The notes under the pieces were generated by a model that worked only from the letters and a program-made list of their open reading frames with translations, did not search any database and was not told the origin of the DNA. DNA of 64,000 nucleotides, taken from assembly GCF_014205135.1 (NCBI RefSeq), contig NZ_JACHMY010000001.1:6386001-6450000 (forward strand), in the 5' to 3' direction. A program made the translations under genes and the position numbers. Source of the stretch: Kribbella italica. GTDB lineage: Bacteria; Actinomycetota; Actinomycetes; Propionibacteriales; Kribbellaceae. Below, piece after piece: positions 35,915 through 43,655 of the stretch (positions are counted from its first letter, which is position 1; the number at the start of each line of letters is the position of its first letter).

Positions 35915-35950
35915 AGAAGGGCCACAGACTGTCGAGTCTGTGGCCCTTCT
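35915..35950. terminator. Bidirectional terminator between convergent genes
   Basis: Perfect 16-bp stem (35915-35930 with 35935-35950) with loop GTCG, AAAA-rich on the left and TGTTTGT on the right, between the converging hypothetical gene and the CwsA-like gene. Confidence 0.88.
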
Positions 35951-35964
35951 GTTTGTCGCTGCGA

Positions 35965-36747
35965 TCAGGAGTCGGTCGGCTTGGTGTCCGGCTTGCGCGC
36001 CGACGTCGTGGTCTTCTTGGCCGTCCCGTTCGACGACGCCTTCGGAGCCTCGTCCGCCTTGGCGTCCGCGGACTCCTCGGTCTTGCCGTTCGAGGTGGCC
36101 GTCTCCGCCTTCGGCGCGGCCGGCTTGTCGGCGGCCGACTTGTCAGCGGCCGGGGCCGGGCGCGACGTCGTACCGGCCGGGGCCGAGCTGTAGTCGCGGC
36201 CGCTGGTCGGAGTCGACTGCCAGGCCGGCTCCGGCGGGGTCAGCAGCTTGCGGACGGCGGCGGCCGCCAGCGCGCCGAAGCCGAGCAGCAGCGCGAAGTT
36301 GCGCAGCTTGTGGCTCTTCTTCGGGACCTCGAGCTCGCCCCGCAGCGCGGCCTTGGTGGCCTTGCCCCGGCGCGACGTCTCCTCGACCACCGGCTCCGCG
36401 GCCGCGGCCAGGGCCGCCAGCGCCGCGGTCACCTTCGGCATCAGGTCGTCGTTGATCCGCTCGCGCGCCTTCTCGGCGGCGTGCTCGGTGGCCGGGCCGA
36501 CCTTGCTCAGCGCGTCGTCGATCACCGGCTGGGCCTTCTCCACCGCGGTGTGCGCGATCGAGGCGCCGCGCTCGACGGCCTTCTCGGCGTACGGCGACAC
36601 CTTCTCCCGTGCGGTGCCCACGGCCGGTCCGAGGTGGTCACGGACCTGGCCCGCACCCGCACCGACCTTGTGCGACGCCGTCTCGGCGAGCGGCCGGACC
36701 CGGTCCTTCGCGGTCTCGACCCGGCCCTTGGACTTCAACAAACCCAC
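35965..36747 (-). CDS. CwsA-like cell-envelope protein
   Basis: 260 residues. The first 130 are Ala/Glu/Lys/Val-rich helices with apolipoprotein-like heptads (KVSPYAEKAVERGASIAHTAVEKAQ). A single membrane segment follows basic residues (KKSHKLRNFALLLGFGALAAAAVRKLL, about 140-166). The tail to the end is Lys/Ala/Ser/Thr-rich and disordered. GTG 36747 has AGGAGG upstream. It occupies the place of mycobacterial cwsA (Rv0008c), divergent from the peptidyl-prolyl isomerase gene, and has the same layout with a longer tail. Orthology is by position and architecture only. Confidence 0.7.
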   Translation of the reverse strand: MGLLKSKGRVETAKDRVRPLAETASHKVGAGAGQVRDHLGPAVGTAREKVSPYAEKAVERGASIAHTAVEKAQPVIDDALSKVGPATEHAAEKARERINDDLMPKVTAALAALAAAAEPVVEETSRRGKATKAALRGELEVPKKSHKLRNFALLLGFGALAAAAVRKLLTPPEPAWQSTPTSGRDYSSAPAGTTSRPAPAADKSAADKPAAPKAETATSNGKTEESADAKADEAPKASSNGTAKKTTTSARKPDTKPTDS

Positions 36748-36906
36748 GGTTCCTCCTCGGTGGTCGCCCGTGTCACGGGCTCGGTCCGGCCCAGCGACGG
36801 AGTGGGACGACCTGTACGGCTTCTGGACAAATCCGGCTGCATCTGCATCGTACGACGTACCCAGCCGATAAACCGGCCGCCCCGGCGACCCGGCGATCGG
36901 CAAACG

Positions 36907-36925
36907 TTGTCCACAGCCTGTGGAC
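36907..36925. promoter_or_regulatory. DnaA box within a palindrome upstream of the cyclophilin gene
   Basis: A perfect TTGTCCACA (36907-36915) is part of GTCCACAG-C-CTGTGGAC (36909-36925), so a second, weaker box lies on the other strand. It is in the divergent gap between the CwsA-like and ppiA genes. Confidence 0.5.
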
Positions 36926-37023
36926 GGATCCCGGGCCGGGTTCCCGGCCGGTCGGTGGCCGCCGACTTGAACCTCCGTGACAGGATCGAGGGCGTCAGTT
37001 GTTATTCGATGAGGAGTACTCCC

Positions 37024-37566
37024 GTGGCCGAAGAACTGTTCGCGACCCTGCAGACGACCAAGGGCGACGTCGTCATCAAACTGTTCCCCAACGAGGCGCC
37101 GAAGACGGTGAAGAACTTCGTCGGCCTCGCGGACGGTACCCAGGAGTGGACCGACCCGGAGACCGGTGAGAAGAAGAACGAGCGCTTCTACGACGGTCTG
37201 GGCTTCCACCGGGTGATCTCCGGCTTCATGATCCAGGGCGGCTGCCCGCTCGGCACCGGCACCGGTTCGCCGGGCTACGCCTTCGACGACGAGATCCACC
37301 CGGACCTGCAGTTCGACCGCCCGTACCTGCTGGCGATGGCGAACGCCGGCATCCAGTTCGGCCGCGGCACCAACGGTTCGCAGTTCTTCGTCACCGTCGT
37401 GCCGACCCCGCACCTGAACCGCAAGCACACGATCTTCGGCGAGGTCGCCGACGACGCGTCGCGCAAGGTCGTCGACGAGATCGCGACCGTGAAGACCAAG
37501 GGCGCCGACCAGCCGGTCGAGCCGGTCGTGATCAACAGCGTGAAGATCGAGACCCGCACCAACTGA
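37024..37566 (+). CDS. ppiA: Cyclophilin-type peptidyl-prolyl cis-trans isomerase
   Basis: 180 residues, cytoplasmic (no signal peptide). Cyclophilin core: FHRVISGFMIQGGCP (catalytic Arg and Phe), GSQFFVTV and HLNRKHTIFGEV, in which the cyclosporin-contacting Trp of human CypA is replaced by His-Thr context. The GTG start has GAGGAG seven bases upstream. The neighbourhood (CwsA-like gene divergent, rhomboid next) matches the Rv0008c-Rv0009-Rv0110 style layout in Actinobacteria. Confidence 0.95.
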   Translation: MAEELFATLQTTKGDVVIKLFPNEAPKTVKNFVGLADGTQEWTDPETGEKKNERFYDGLGFHRVISGFMIQGGCPLGTGTGSPGYAFDDEIHPDLQFDRPYLLAMANAGIQFGRGTNGSQFFVTVVPTPHLNRKHTIFGEVADDASRKVVDEIATVKTKGADQPVEPVVINSVKIETRTN

Positions 37567-37600
37567 ACCACCGCGGTACCCGCAGGACTTTCTCCACCGG

Positions 37601-37626
37601 ACGGCCGATCTCAACGGATCGGCCGT
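37601..37626 (+). terminator. Terminator-like hairpin after ppiA
   Basis: Perfect 10-bp stem (37601-37610 with 37617-37626), six-base loop, 35 bases after the ppiA stop. Only a weak T-rich tail follows. Confidence 0.6.
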
Positions 37627-37683
37627 TCGTGACTCCAGCGACCTCCGAGTGACGTTCCACAGCTCCGCCGAGAGGATCAGCCC

Positions 37684-38421
37684 GTGACCGAGACCGTCTG
37701 CTACCGGCACCCGGATCGGCCCACCGGGGTGCGCTGCCAGCGCTGCGACAAGCCGATCTGCCCGTCCTGCATGAACACCGCGTCGGTCGGCTTCCAGTGC
37801 CCGGACTGCTTCAACGAGGGCGTGAAGTCGATCCCGAAGACCCGGACGTCGCTCGGCGGTGTCGCTCGCGGCAACACCCAGGTCGTCACGCTGACGCTGC
37901 TGGCGATCAACGTGCTGGTCTTCATCGCGATCCGCTCCAGCAGCAGCCGGCTGGTGAACGACCTGGTCCTGGTCCCGGCGCTGGTCGACACCGAGCCGTG
38001 GCGGCTGCTGACGTCGGCGTTCGCGCACGTGCAGATCTTCCACATCTTCTCGAACCTGTTCATGCTCTACCAGGTCGGTCCGCCGCTGGAGCAGATGCTC
38101 GGCCGCGTGCGGTTCATCCTGCTGTACTTCCTGTCCGCGCTCGGCGGTGGTGTCGCGGTCTGGATCCTCGGCAACCCGCTCGGCGCCACGCTCGGCGCGT
38201 CCGGCGCCGTGCTCGGCCTGGTCGGCGCGCTCCTGGTGATCAGCCGGGCCCGCGGCATGGACGTCACCTGGATCCTCGCGTACGTCGCGATCACCGCGGT
38301 GATCTCCTTCACCTTCCCGAACATCAGCTGGGAGGGCCACCTCGGCGGCTTCGTCGTCGGCGCGGCCGTCGCCTGGCTCTTCCTGCAGGAGACCAAGCGA
38401 CGCCGTCGATCACGGACCTGA
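37684..38421 (+). CDS. Rhomboid intramembrane serine protease with N-terminal B-box-like zinc finger
   Basis: 245 residues. The first 45 hold a B-box-like zinc finger (Cys6, His9, Cys18, Cys21, Cys26, Cys29, Cys39, Cys42). Six membrane segments follow from about residue 65. The catalytic dyad is Ser173 in GASGAVLG and His219 in GHLGGF; HIFSNLFML (120-128) supplies the oxyanion His/Asn. It cleaves membrane proteins within their membrane segments; the substrate is unknown. GTG start; ribosome binding site GAGAGGA. Confidence 0.93.
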   Translation: MTETVCYRHPDRPTGVRCQRCDKPICPSCMNTASVGFQCPDCFNEGVKSIPKTRTSLGGVARGNTQVVTLTLLAINVLVFIAIRSSSSRLVNDLVLVPALVDTEPWRLLTSAFAHVQIFHIFSNLFMLYQVGPPLEQMLGRVRFILLYFLSALGGGVAVWILGNPLGATLGASGAVLGLVGALLVISRARGMDVTWILAYVAITAVISFTFPNISWEGHLGGFVVGAAVAWLFLQETKRRRRSRT

Positions 38422-38543
38422 GGTCCTACCACCGGTTGATGGTTGATATCCCACTCCAAGCTGACGTTTCGAGCGGGTTTCTACCGATAACTTCTGGGAA
38501 CTGACCACCAACCGGTGGCCGCCGCCCGAAGTTCGGAGTCTTG

Positions 38544-38954
38544 ATGAAGTACCGCAGAACCCTGGGGATCGCTGTCGCCACCGTCGCGCTGGGCATGGTC
38601 AGCGTGCCGCAGGCCTTCGCCGCCGATCACTCGATGGAGACCAAGGACACGATGTTCCCCGGGGAGGATGCCGCCGGGAGGATGGAGTTCACCGAGCACG
38701 GCGACATCGTCAAGGTGTGCGACACCGACGCCGACGGGGACGCGGCGTACTTGACCGTCTTCGACGGGAGCAGGGACGGCCCGAAGCTCTACTGGATCCG
38801 CGCCGGTGGCGAGGGCAACTGCACGACGGTGCGCGCCAGCATGGGCGGGAAGTACAACCTGCCCGAGCACAACATCCACTTCCTGATCTGCCGGGGTGAC
38901 GACCAGCTGCACGCCGGCTACTGCAACGGCGCCACCTGGCACAACGACAACTAG
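38544..38954 (+). CDS. Small secreted hypothetical protein
   Basis: 136 residues with a Sec signal peptide (MKYRRTLGIAVATVALGMVS, cleavage after AFA near residue 26). The mature part is about 110 residues with four cysteines, probably two disulfides, and an acidic DTDADGDA segment. GGAG six bases before ATG. The end reads GATWHNDN. Its stop shares CTAG with the stop of the converging TetR gene. No family recognised. Confidence 0.85.
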   Translation: MKYRRTLGIAVATVALGMVSVPQAFAADHSMETKDTMFPGEDAAGRMEFTEHGDIVKVCDTDADGDAAYLTVFDGSRDGPKLYWIRAGGEGNCTTVRASMGGKYNLPEHNIHFLICRGDDQLHAGYCNGATWHNDN

Positions 38955-39511
38955 GGCACGTCGCGACCGGGGGCGGTGGCGGTCAGGTACCGCTGGACCG
39001 TGGGACCCATCCAGGCGACCACCGCCGCCCGGGGCAGCTCGGCCATCGGCCCCAGTTTCAGGACGTACCTGCACAGGCCGAGGCCCAGGGTCTGGGAGGC
39101 GACCAGGCCGGCCCGGACTTCGGGGTCGTCGGCGAGGCCGGCCGCGGCGATCGCCAGTTGGCCGGTGAAGATCTCGCGCATCCGGTCGGCGGCGGCCTCG
39201 TTGGTGACGGCCGCGCGGAGCAGAGCCTGCAGGGTGTCGTCCTCCTCCCAGCGGCGGAGGAAGTGGTCGACCAGGGCCGCCCCGAGAGACTCCCGCGGCA
39301 GGGTCGACAGGTCCGGGAGGCGCAGGTCGAAGTCGGCGGCCGCCGCGAAGAGCTTCTCCTTGCTGCCGAAGTGGCGCATCACCAGCGCGGGATCGGTCGC
39401 GGCGTCGGCGGCGATCGAGCGGATGGTGGCGCGCTCGTAGCCGTCGGCGGCGAAGCGTTCGCGGGCCGCGCCGAGGATCGCGGCCTTGGTCTGGTCGCCG
39501 GAACGTCGCAT
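38951..39511 (-). CDS. TetR family regulator of the FAD-monooxygenase gene
   Basis: 186 residues. HTH: TKAAILGAARERFAADGYERATIRSIAADAATDPALVMRHFGSKEKLF. The C-terminal part fits TetR_C domain of the actinobacterial type (LGLGLCRYVLKLGPMAELP). It is divergent from the monooxygenase gene with two palindromic operators in the 85-base gap, so it probably represses both. Confidence 0.92.
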   Translation of the reverse strand: MRRSGDQTKAAILGAARERFAADGYERATIRSIAADAATDPALVMRHFGSKEKLFAAAADFDLRLPDLSTLPRESLGAALVDHFLRRWEEDDTLQALLRAAVTNEAAADRMREIFTGQLAIAAAGLADDPEVRAGLVASQTLGLGLCRYVLKLGPMAELPRAAVVAWMGPTVQRYLTATAPGRDVP

Positions 39512-39524
39512 ACCGGCAGCCTAG

Positions 39525-39584
39525 GTCAACACCTGTTGACTTGACCAGCGGAGCGTCGTACCGTCGAAGTCAACAAGCGTTGAC
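39525..39584. promoter_or_regulatory. Two TetR operators and promoter of the monooxygenase gene
   Basis: Perfect palindrome GTCAACACCTGTTGAC at 39525-39540 and related GTCAACAAGCGTTGAC at 39569-39584. They flank a promoter with -35 TTGACT region (39536-39541), 17-base spacer and -10 TACCGT (39559-39564). The first operator covers the -35 and the second lies just after the -10, an ideal repression layout. Confidence 0.85.
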
Positions 39585-39596
39585 CAGGAGGCGGAG

Positions 39597-40727
39597 ATGA
39601 CGGATGTCGTAGTGGTCGGAGCCGGGCCGGCCGGACTGGCGGTCGGCGTCGTGCTGGCCGGCGCGGGGTGCGAGGTCGTGGTGATCGACAAGCTCGCCGA
39701 GGGCGCCAACACCTCGCGGGCGGCTGTCGTGCACGCCCGGACGCTGGAGGTGCTCGAGCGGATCGGCGTCAGCGATCGGTTGGTGGAGCTCGGCGTACCG
39801 GCCGGGCGGTTCAGCATCCGCGACGGCGGGCGCGAGCTGATCGGCGTACCGTTCGGCGGGCTGCCGACCAGGTACCCGTACACCTTGATGATCCCGCAGG
39901 ACCTCACCGAGAAGGTGCTGGTCGAGCGGTTCGAGGATCTCGGTGGCAAGGTCCGCCGTCCCTGCGAGGCGACCGGGATCACCCAGTACGACGACCACGC
40001 GGTCGTCACCCTCGACACCGGCGAGACGATCACCGCCCGGTACGTCGTCGCGGCCGACGGCATGCACAGCCGGATCCGCGACCTCGCCGGTCTCGGCGAC
40101 GACACCACCGAGACGCTGGCCCTGAACTTCAGCCTCGCCGACGTGTGGGTGGACGGCGGCCTGACCACCGAAGAGGTGCGCCTCTACCTGGCAACCCAGG
40201 GCGTGCTGGTGGTGGCTCCCCTGCCGAACGGCTCGTTCCGGCTGGTCGCCGAGGTCGACCAGGCGCCCGAGCAGGTCGACATCGCCTACGCCCAGCAGCT
40301 CCTCGACAACCGAGGGCCACGCGCAGTCAAGGTCACCGAGGTGATCTGGGGTTCCCGCTTCAGGATCCACGAGCGGGTCGCCGCCTCCTACCTGAACGGA
40401 CGCGTGGTGCTGGCCGGCGACTCCGCCCACACCCACAGCCCCGCGGGCGGCCAGGGGATGAACCTAGGCCTCCGCGACGCGATCACGCTCGGCGAAGCGT
40501 TGTCCACAGCCCTCAACACAGGCGACGAGACACCCCTCACCCAGTACGCCGTAGAAGCCCGCGCCGAAGCCCTCGACGTCGTCTCGCTCGCGCACCGCTT
40601 GACCCGGATCGCGACGATTCCCACCGCCCTCCGCCCGGCCCGCAATCTGGTCCTCCGCCTGCTGGGCCGCCTCCCGGCCGTCCGGCGAGGGTTGGCCGTG
40701 CGCTTGTCGGCCATCAGGTCCGACTGA
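39597..40727 (+). CDS. FAD-dependent monooxygenase (PHBH type)
   Basis: 376 residues of the aromatic-ring hydroxylase family: VVVVGAGPAGLAVGVVLAGAG (FAD dinucleotide motif, 4-24), the DG motif in VVAADGMHSRIR, and GDSAHTHSPAGGQGMNLGLRDA near residue 277. It lacks the thioredoxin-like C-terminal domain of phenol hydroxylases. It probably hydroxylates an aromatic or polyketide-like compound, possibly an antibiotic. The ATG follows CAGGAGGCGG. Confidence 0.93.
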   Translation: MTDVVVVGAGPAGLAVGVVLAGAGCEVVVIDKLAEGANTSRAAVVHARTLEVLERIGVSDRLVELGVPAGRFSIRDGGRELIGVPFGGLPTRYPYTLMIPQDLTEKVLVERFEDLGGKVRRPCEATGITQYDDHAVVTLDTGETITARYVVAADGMHSRIRDLAGLGDDTTETLALNFSLADVWVDGGLTTEEVRLYLATQGVLVVAPLPNGSFRLVAEVDQAPEQVDIAYAQQLLDNRGPRAVKVTEVIWGSRFRIHERVAASYLNGRVVLAGDSAHTHSPAGGQGMNLGLRDAITLGEALSTALNTGDETPLTQYAVEARAEALDVVSLAHRLTRIATIPTALRPARNLVLRLLGRLPAVRRGLAVRLSAIRSD

Positions 40728-40829
40728 GCGAGGGTTTTCCCGTCCGCTCTGCGAAATGCCTTCCGCGACCAACGGTCGGCCCTTACCCTCCAGTTACCCA
40801 ACGTTGTGAACTCACTACTGGAGGTCACC

Positions 40830-42494
40830 GTGTCCCATCCCGCCCGATGGAAACGACTGGTCCCCCTGGCACTCGCGGCCGCGCTCGCGGTGGGTGCCGG
40901 AGGGCAGGTGCAGGCGGCTGCTCCGCCGGACCCGAAGGCCGAGGCCTACGCGAACGACGAGCTGGTCCAGCTGCTCCGGGTGAACACCCCGACCGCCGCC
41001 GACAAGCAGCGACTGAGCACGCTCGACCTCGACCTGGCCGAGTCGGCCGGGAAGAGCTTTGTCGATGTAGTTGCTTACGGCAACCATGATCGCCGGCTGC
41101 TGCAGCTGGCCGGCCTGACCTAGTCGACGCTGGAGGACGACCTCCAGGGCGCCGACCGCGAGCGCGAGGCCGCCGACGCGGCGTACGCGAAAGCCGTGCG
41201 GAACAAGGCGATCGCGGCCACGCTGCCGAGCGGCCGGACGGCGTACCGGCAGCTGGCCGACTACACCAGCGACATGGCCGCGCTCGCCACCCAGTACCCG
41301 ACGAAGGTCAAGCAGTTCACGCTGAAGAACAACTCGCTGGAGAACCGCGCGATCCGCGGCATCGAGGTCACCCGCGACGTCAACGTCAGCAACGGCAAGC
41401 CCGTCTTCCTCATGCTCGGCCTGCACCACGCGCGCGAGTGGCCGTCGGGCGAGCTGACGCTGGAGTTCGCGTACGACCTGCTGAAGAACGACGGCGTCGA
41501 CCCGCGGATCACGAACATCCTCGACAAGGCCCGCGTCGTCTTCGTGCCCGTGGTCAACCCGGACGGCTTCAACCTCAGCCGCACCCTCGGCTACGAGCTG
41601 AAGCGGAAGAACTGCCGGATCACCAACGGCCAGCTCCCGACCGCCGGCCAGTGCGCGCAGTCGGCCAACCGCTCCCGCGGCACCGACCTGAACCGCAACT
41701 ACTCCGGCTTCTGGGGCGGACCGGGCGCGTCCAGCAGCCTGACCTCGGAGACCTACCGCGGCGCGAGTGCGTTCAGCGAGCCCGAGTCGCGCAACGTCCA
41801 GGCGTTCGTCTCCGCGCACCAGGTGACCACGCTGATCACCAACCACACCTACTCGAACCTGGTCCTCCGCGAGCCCGGGTACGCCGGTGCCGGCCCCACT
41901 CCGGACGAGAGCATCTACAAGGCACTCGGTGACCAGATGGCCGCGCAGAACGGGTACGACAGCCAGTTCAGCTACGAGCTGTACGACACCACCGGCACCA
42001 CCGAGGACTGGTCGTACTACGCGACCGGCGGTCTCGGCTTCACCTTCGAGCACGGGGCGAACAGCTTCCACCCGGCGTTCTCGAACGTCGTGAACTACTA
42101 CTTCGGCACCGGCAGTACGGCGGGCAAGGGCAACCGCTCGGCCTTCCTGCTCGCGGCCGAGTCCACCATCAACCCGGCCCGGCACTCGATCGTCACCGGC
42201 TCGGGCCCGGCCGGCGCGGTACTCCGGCTGAAGAAGTCGTTCACCACCAAGACCTGGAACGGCACGCAGCTGCCCGACGTACTGGACTCCACGATGGTGG
42301 TCCCGGCCGGCGGCACCTACACCTGGCACACCAACCCGTCGACCCGGCCGACCGTCGTCCAGCAGGGCGGCACCGAGTCGTGGACGCTGACCTGTGAACG
42401 CCCGTCCGGTCAGGTCCTGGAGACCCGGCAGGTCACGGTCGCCCGCGGCGCGAGCGTGACGGCGAACCTGACGACCTGCGCGGCCGGCTTCTAG
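40830..42494 (+). pseudogene. M14 zinc carboxypeptidase gene interrupted by one in-frame amber codon
   Basis: The frame from GTG 40830 (GGAGG upstream, Sec signal peptide) runs to TAG at 41121-41123 and continues in the same frame without any shift to 42494, 555 codons in all. After the stop come the complete M14 domain: HHAREWPSGE (zinc His/Glu), TDLNRNYSGFWG (Arg/Asn), TNHTYSNLVL (zinc His), FTFEHGANSFHP (catalytic Glu) and a C-terminal beta-sandwich. The stop lies in the propeptide region, between LAGLT and STLEDD. One base change, for example TAC (Tyr) to TAG, explains it. It may be a recent mutation, a sequencing error, or a readthrough site. An internal start after the stop would give a cytoplasmic protein. 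Confidence 0.88.
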
Positions 42495-43492
42495 CTCGAG
42501 GTCGACTCCCGGATCGTCAACGTGTGCGGCACGGTGAGGTCGCGGCGCGCGGCCTCACCGTTGCCGGCGATCCGGTCGAGCAGCAGCTCGACGGCGTGGT
42601 CGGCGAGCCATTCCATGTCCGGCGCGATCGTGGTCAGCGACGGCGAGTGGTACCGGCCGTCCTCGATGTCGTCGAAACCGACCACGGCGACGTCGTCCGG
42701 CACCGACAAGCCGGCGTCGGCGAGCGTCCGCAGGGCTCCGAGGGCCAGCAGGTCGTTGAAGCAGAACACCGCGTCCGGCGGCTCCGGCAGCGCGAGCAGC
42801 TCGCGCATCGAGGCGGCGCCGTCCTCGCGGTGGTATCCGGTCCCGGCCAGCTCCAGCGCCGGGTCGTGCGCGATCCCGGCGGCCTTCAAGGCCTTCCGGT
42901 AACCGCGACGGCGGACCGATCCGGTGCCCGCGCCCCCACCGACCCCGATCGCGGCGATCCGCCGCCGGCCGAGCGAGATCAGGTGCGTCGTCGCGTCGTA
43001 CGACGCCTGGACCGAGTCGACCGCGACCCGGTCGAGCCGGCCGCCGGCGTCGCGCTCGCCGAGCAGCACGATCGGCTTGGCCGTCTCGGTCTCGCCGATC
43101 CGGGCCGGCGAGGTGGTGATCGGGGAGAAGATGATGCCGTCGATCAGCTGGCCGCGCATCCCGTCCAGGACCAGCTTCTCGGCCGCCGCCTCGCCCTCGG
43201 TCTGGTCGATCAGCACGGTGATCCCGCGCTTCTTGGCCGCCCGGGAGATCGCCGCGCCGAGCTCGGCGAAGTACGGCGACGCCATCTCGGGGATCGCCAG
43301 CGCGATGAAGTCCGAGCGGCCCTTGCGCAGCGACCGGGCGCTGACGTTCGGCCGGTAGTCGAGCTCCTCGATCGCCGCCTGGACCTTGGCCCGGGTCTGC
43401 GAGGTGATGTGCGGGTAGTCGTTGATGACGTTCGACACCGTCTTCACCGAGACGCCGGCCCGTGCCGCCACGTCGCTCAGCCTCGTCACCAT
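42491..43492 (-). CDS. LacI family regulator of the arabinan operon
   Basis: 333 residues. The HTH is TRLSDVAARAGVSVKTVSNVIND (3-25), followed by the hinge helix RPNVSARSLRKGRS and a periplasmic-binding-protein-like sugar domain (SDFIALAIPEMASPYF to the end). It is divergent from the GH51 gene and separated by 163 bases with two LacI-type operator candidates, so it probably represses the arabinan operon until an arabinose oligomer binds. The ATG follows AAGGGA. Its stop shares CTAG with the carboxypeptidase stop. Confidence 0.93.
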   Translation of the reverse strand: MVTRLSDVAARAGVSVKTVSNVINDYPHITSQTRAKVQAAIEELDYRPNVSARSLRKGRSDFIALAIPEMASPYFAELGAAISRAAKKRGITVLIDQTEGEAAAEKLVLDGMRGQLIDGIIFSPITTSPARIGETETAKPIVLLGERDAGGRLDRVAVDSVQASYDATTHLISLGRRRIAAIGVGGGAGTGSVRRRGYRKALKAAGIAHDPALELAGTGYHREDGAASMRELLALPEPPDAVFCFNDLLALGALRTLADAGLSVPDDVAVVGFDDIEDGRYHSPSLTTIAPDMEWLADHAVELLLDRIAGNGEAARRDLTVPHTLTIRESTSS

Positions 43493-43585
43493 CGTGGTCC
43501 CTTCCCCTGCTCGCTCGGCCAGAGTCTGTCACGGCCGTTCCGCAGACCGGACCAGCCCGTGAGTGGTCAGCTCTTGCCAGCGGAT

Positions 43586-43636
43586 GTCAATCGTTGTAAA
43601 AATCCCCCAACACCAGATTCGGTAAACGTTGTAAAG
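43586..43636. promoter_or_regulatory. Two LacI-type operator candidates before the GH51 gene
   Basis: TGTCAATCGTTGTAA (about 43586-43600) and GTAAACGTTGTAAAG (43622-43636) share the core AAnCGTTGTAA and are 36 bases apart centre to centre. Both fit LacI-type sites with a central CG. They bracket the region where the promoter of the GH51 operon should lie. Confidence 0.65.
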
Positions 43637-43655
43637 ATCGCAAGGGGGAAAACCA

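Noticed and set aside
40500..40508. Perfect DnaA box TTGTCCACA inside the FAD-monooxygenase gene
   Set aside because: A single box in a coding region without neighbours; chance cannot be excluded.
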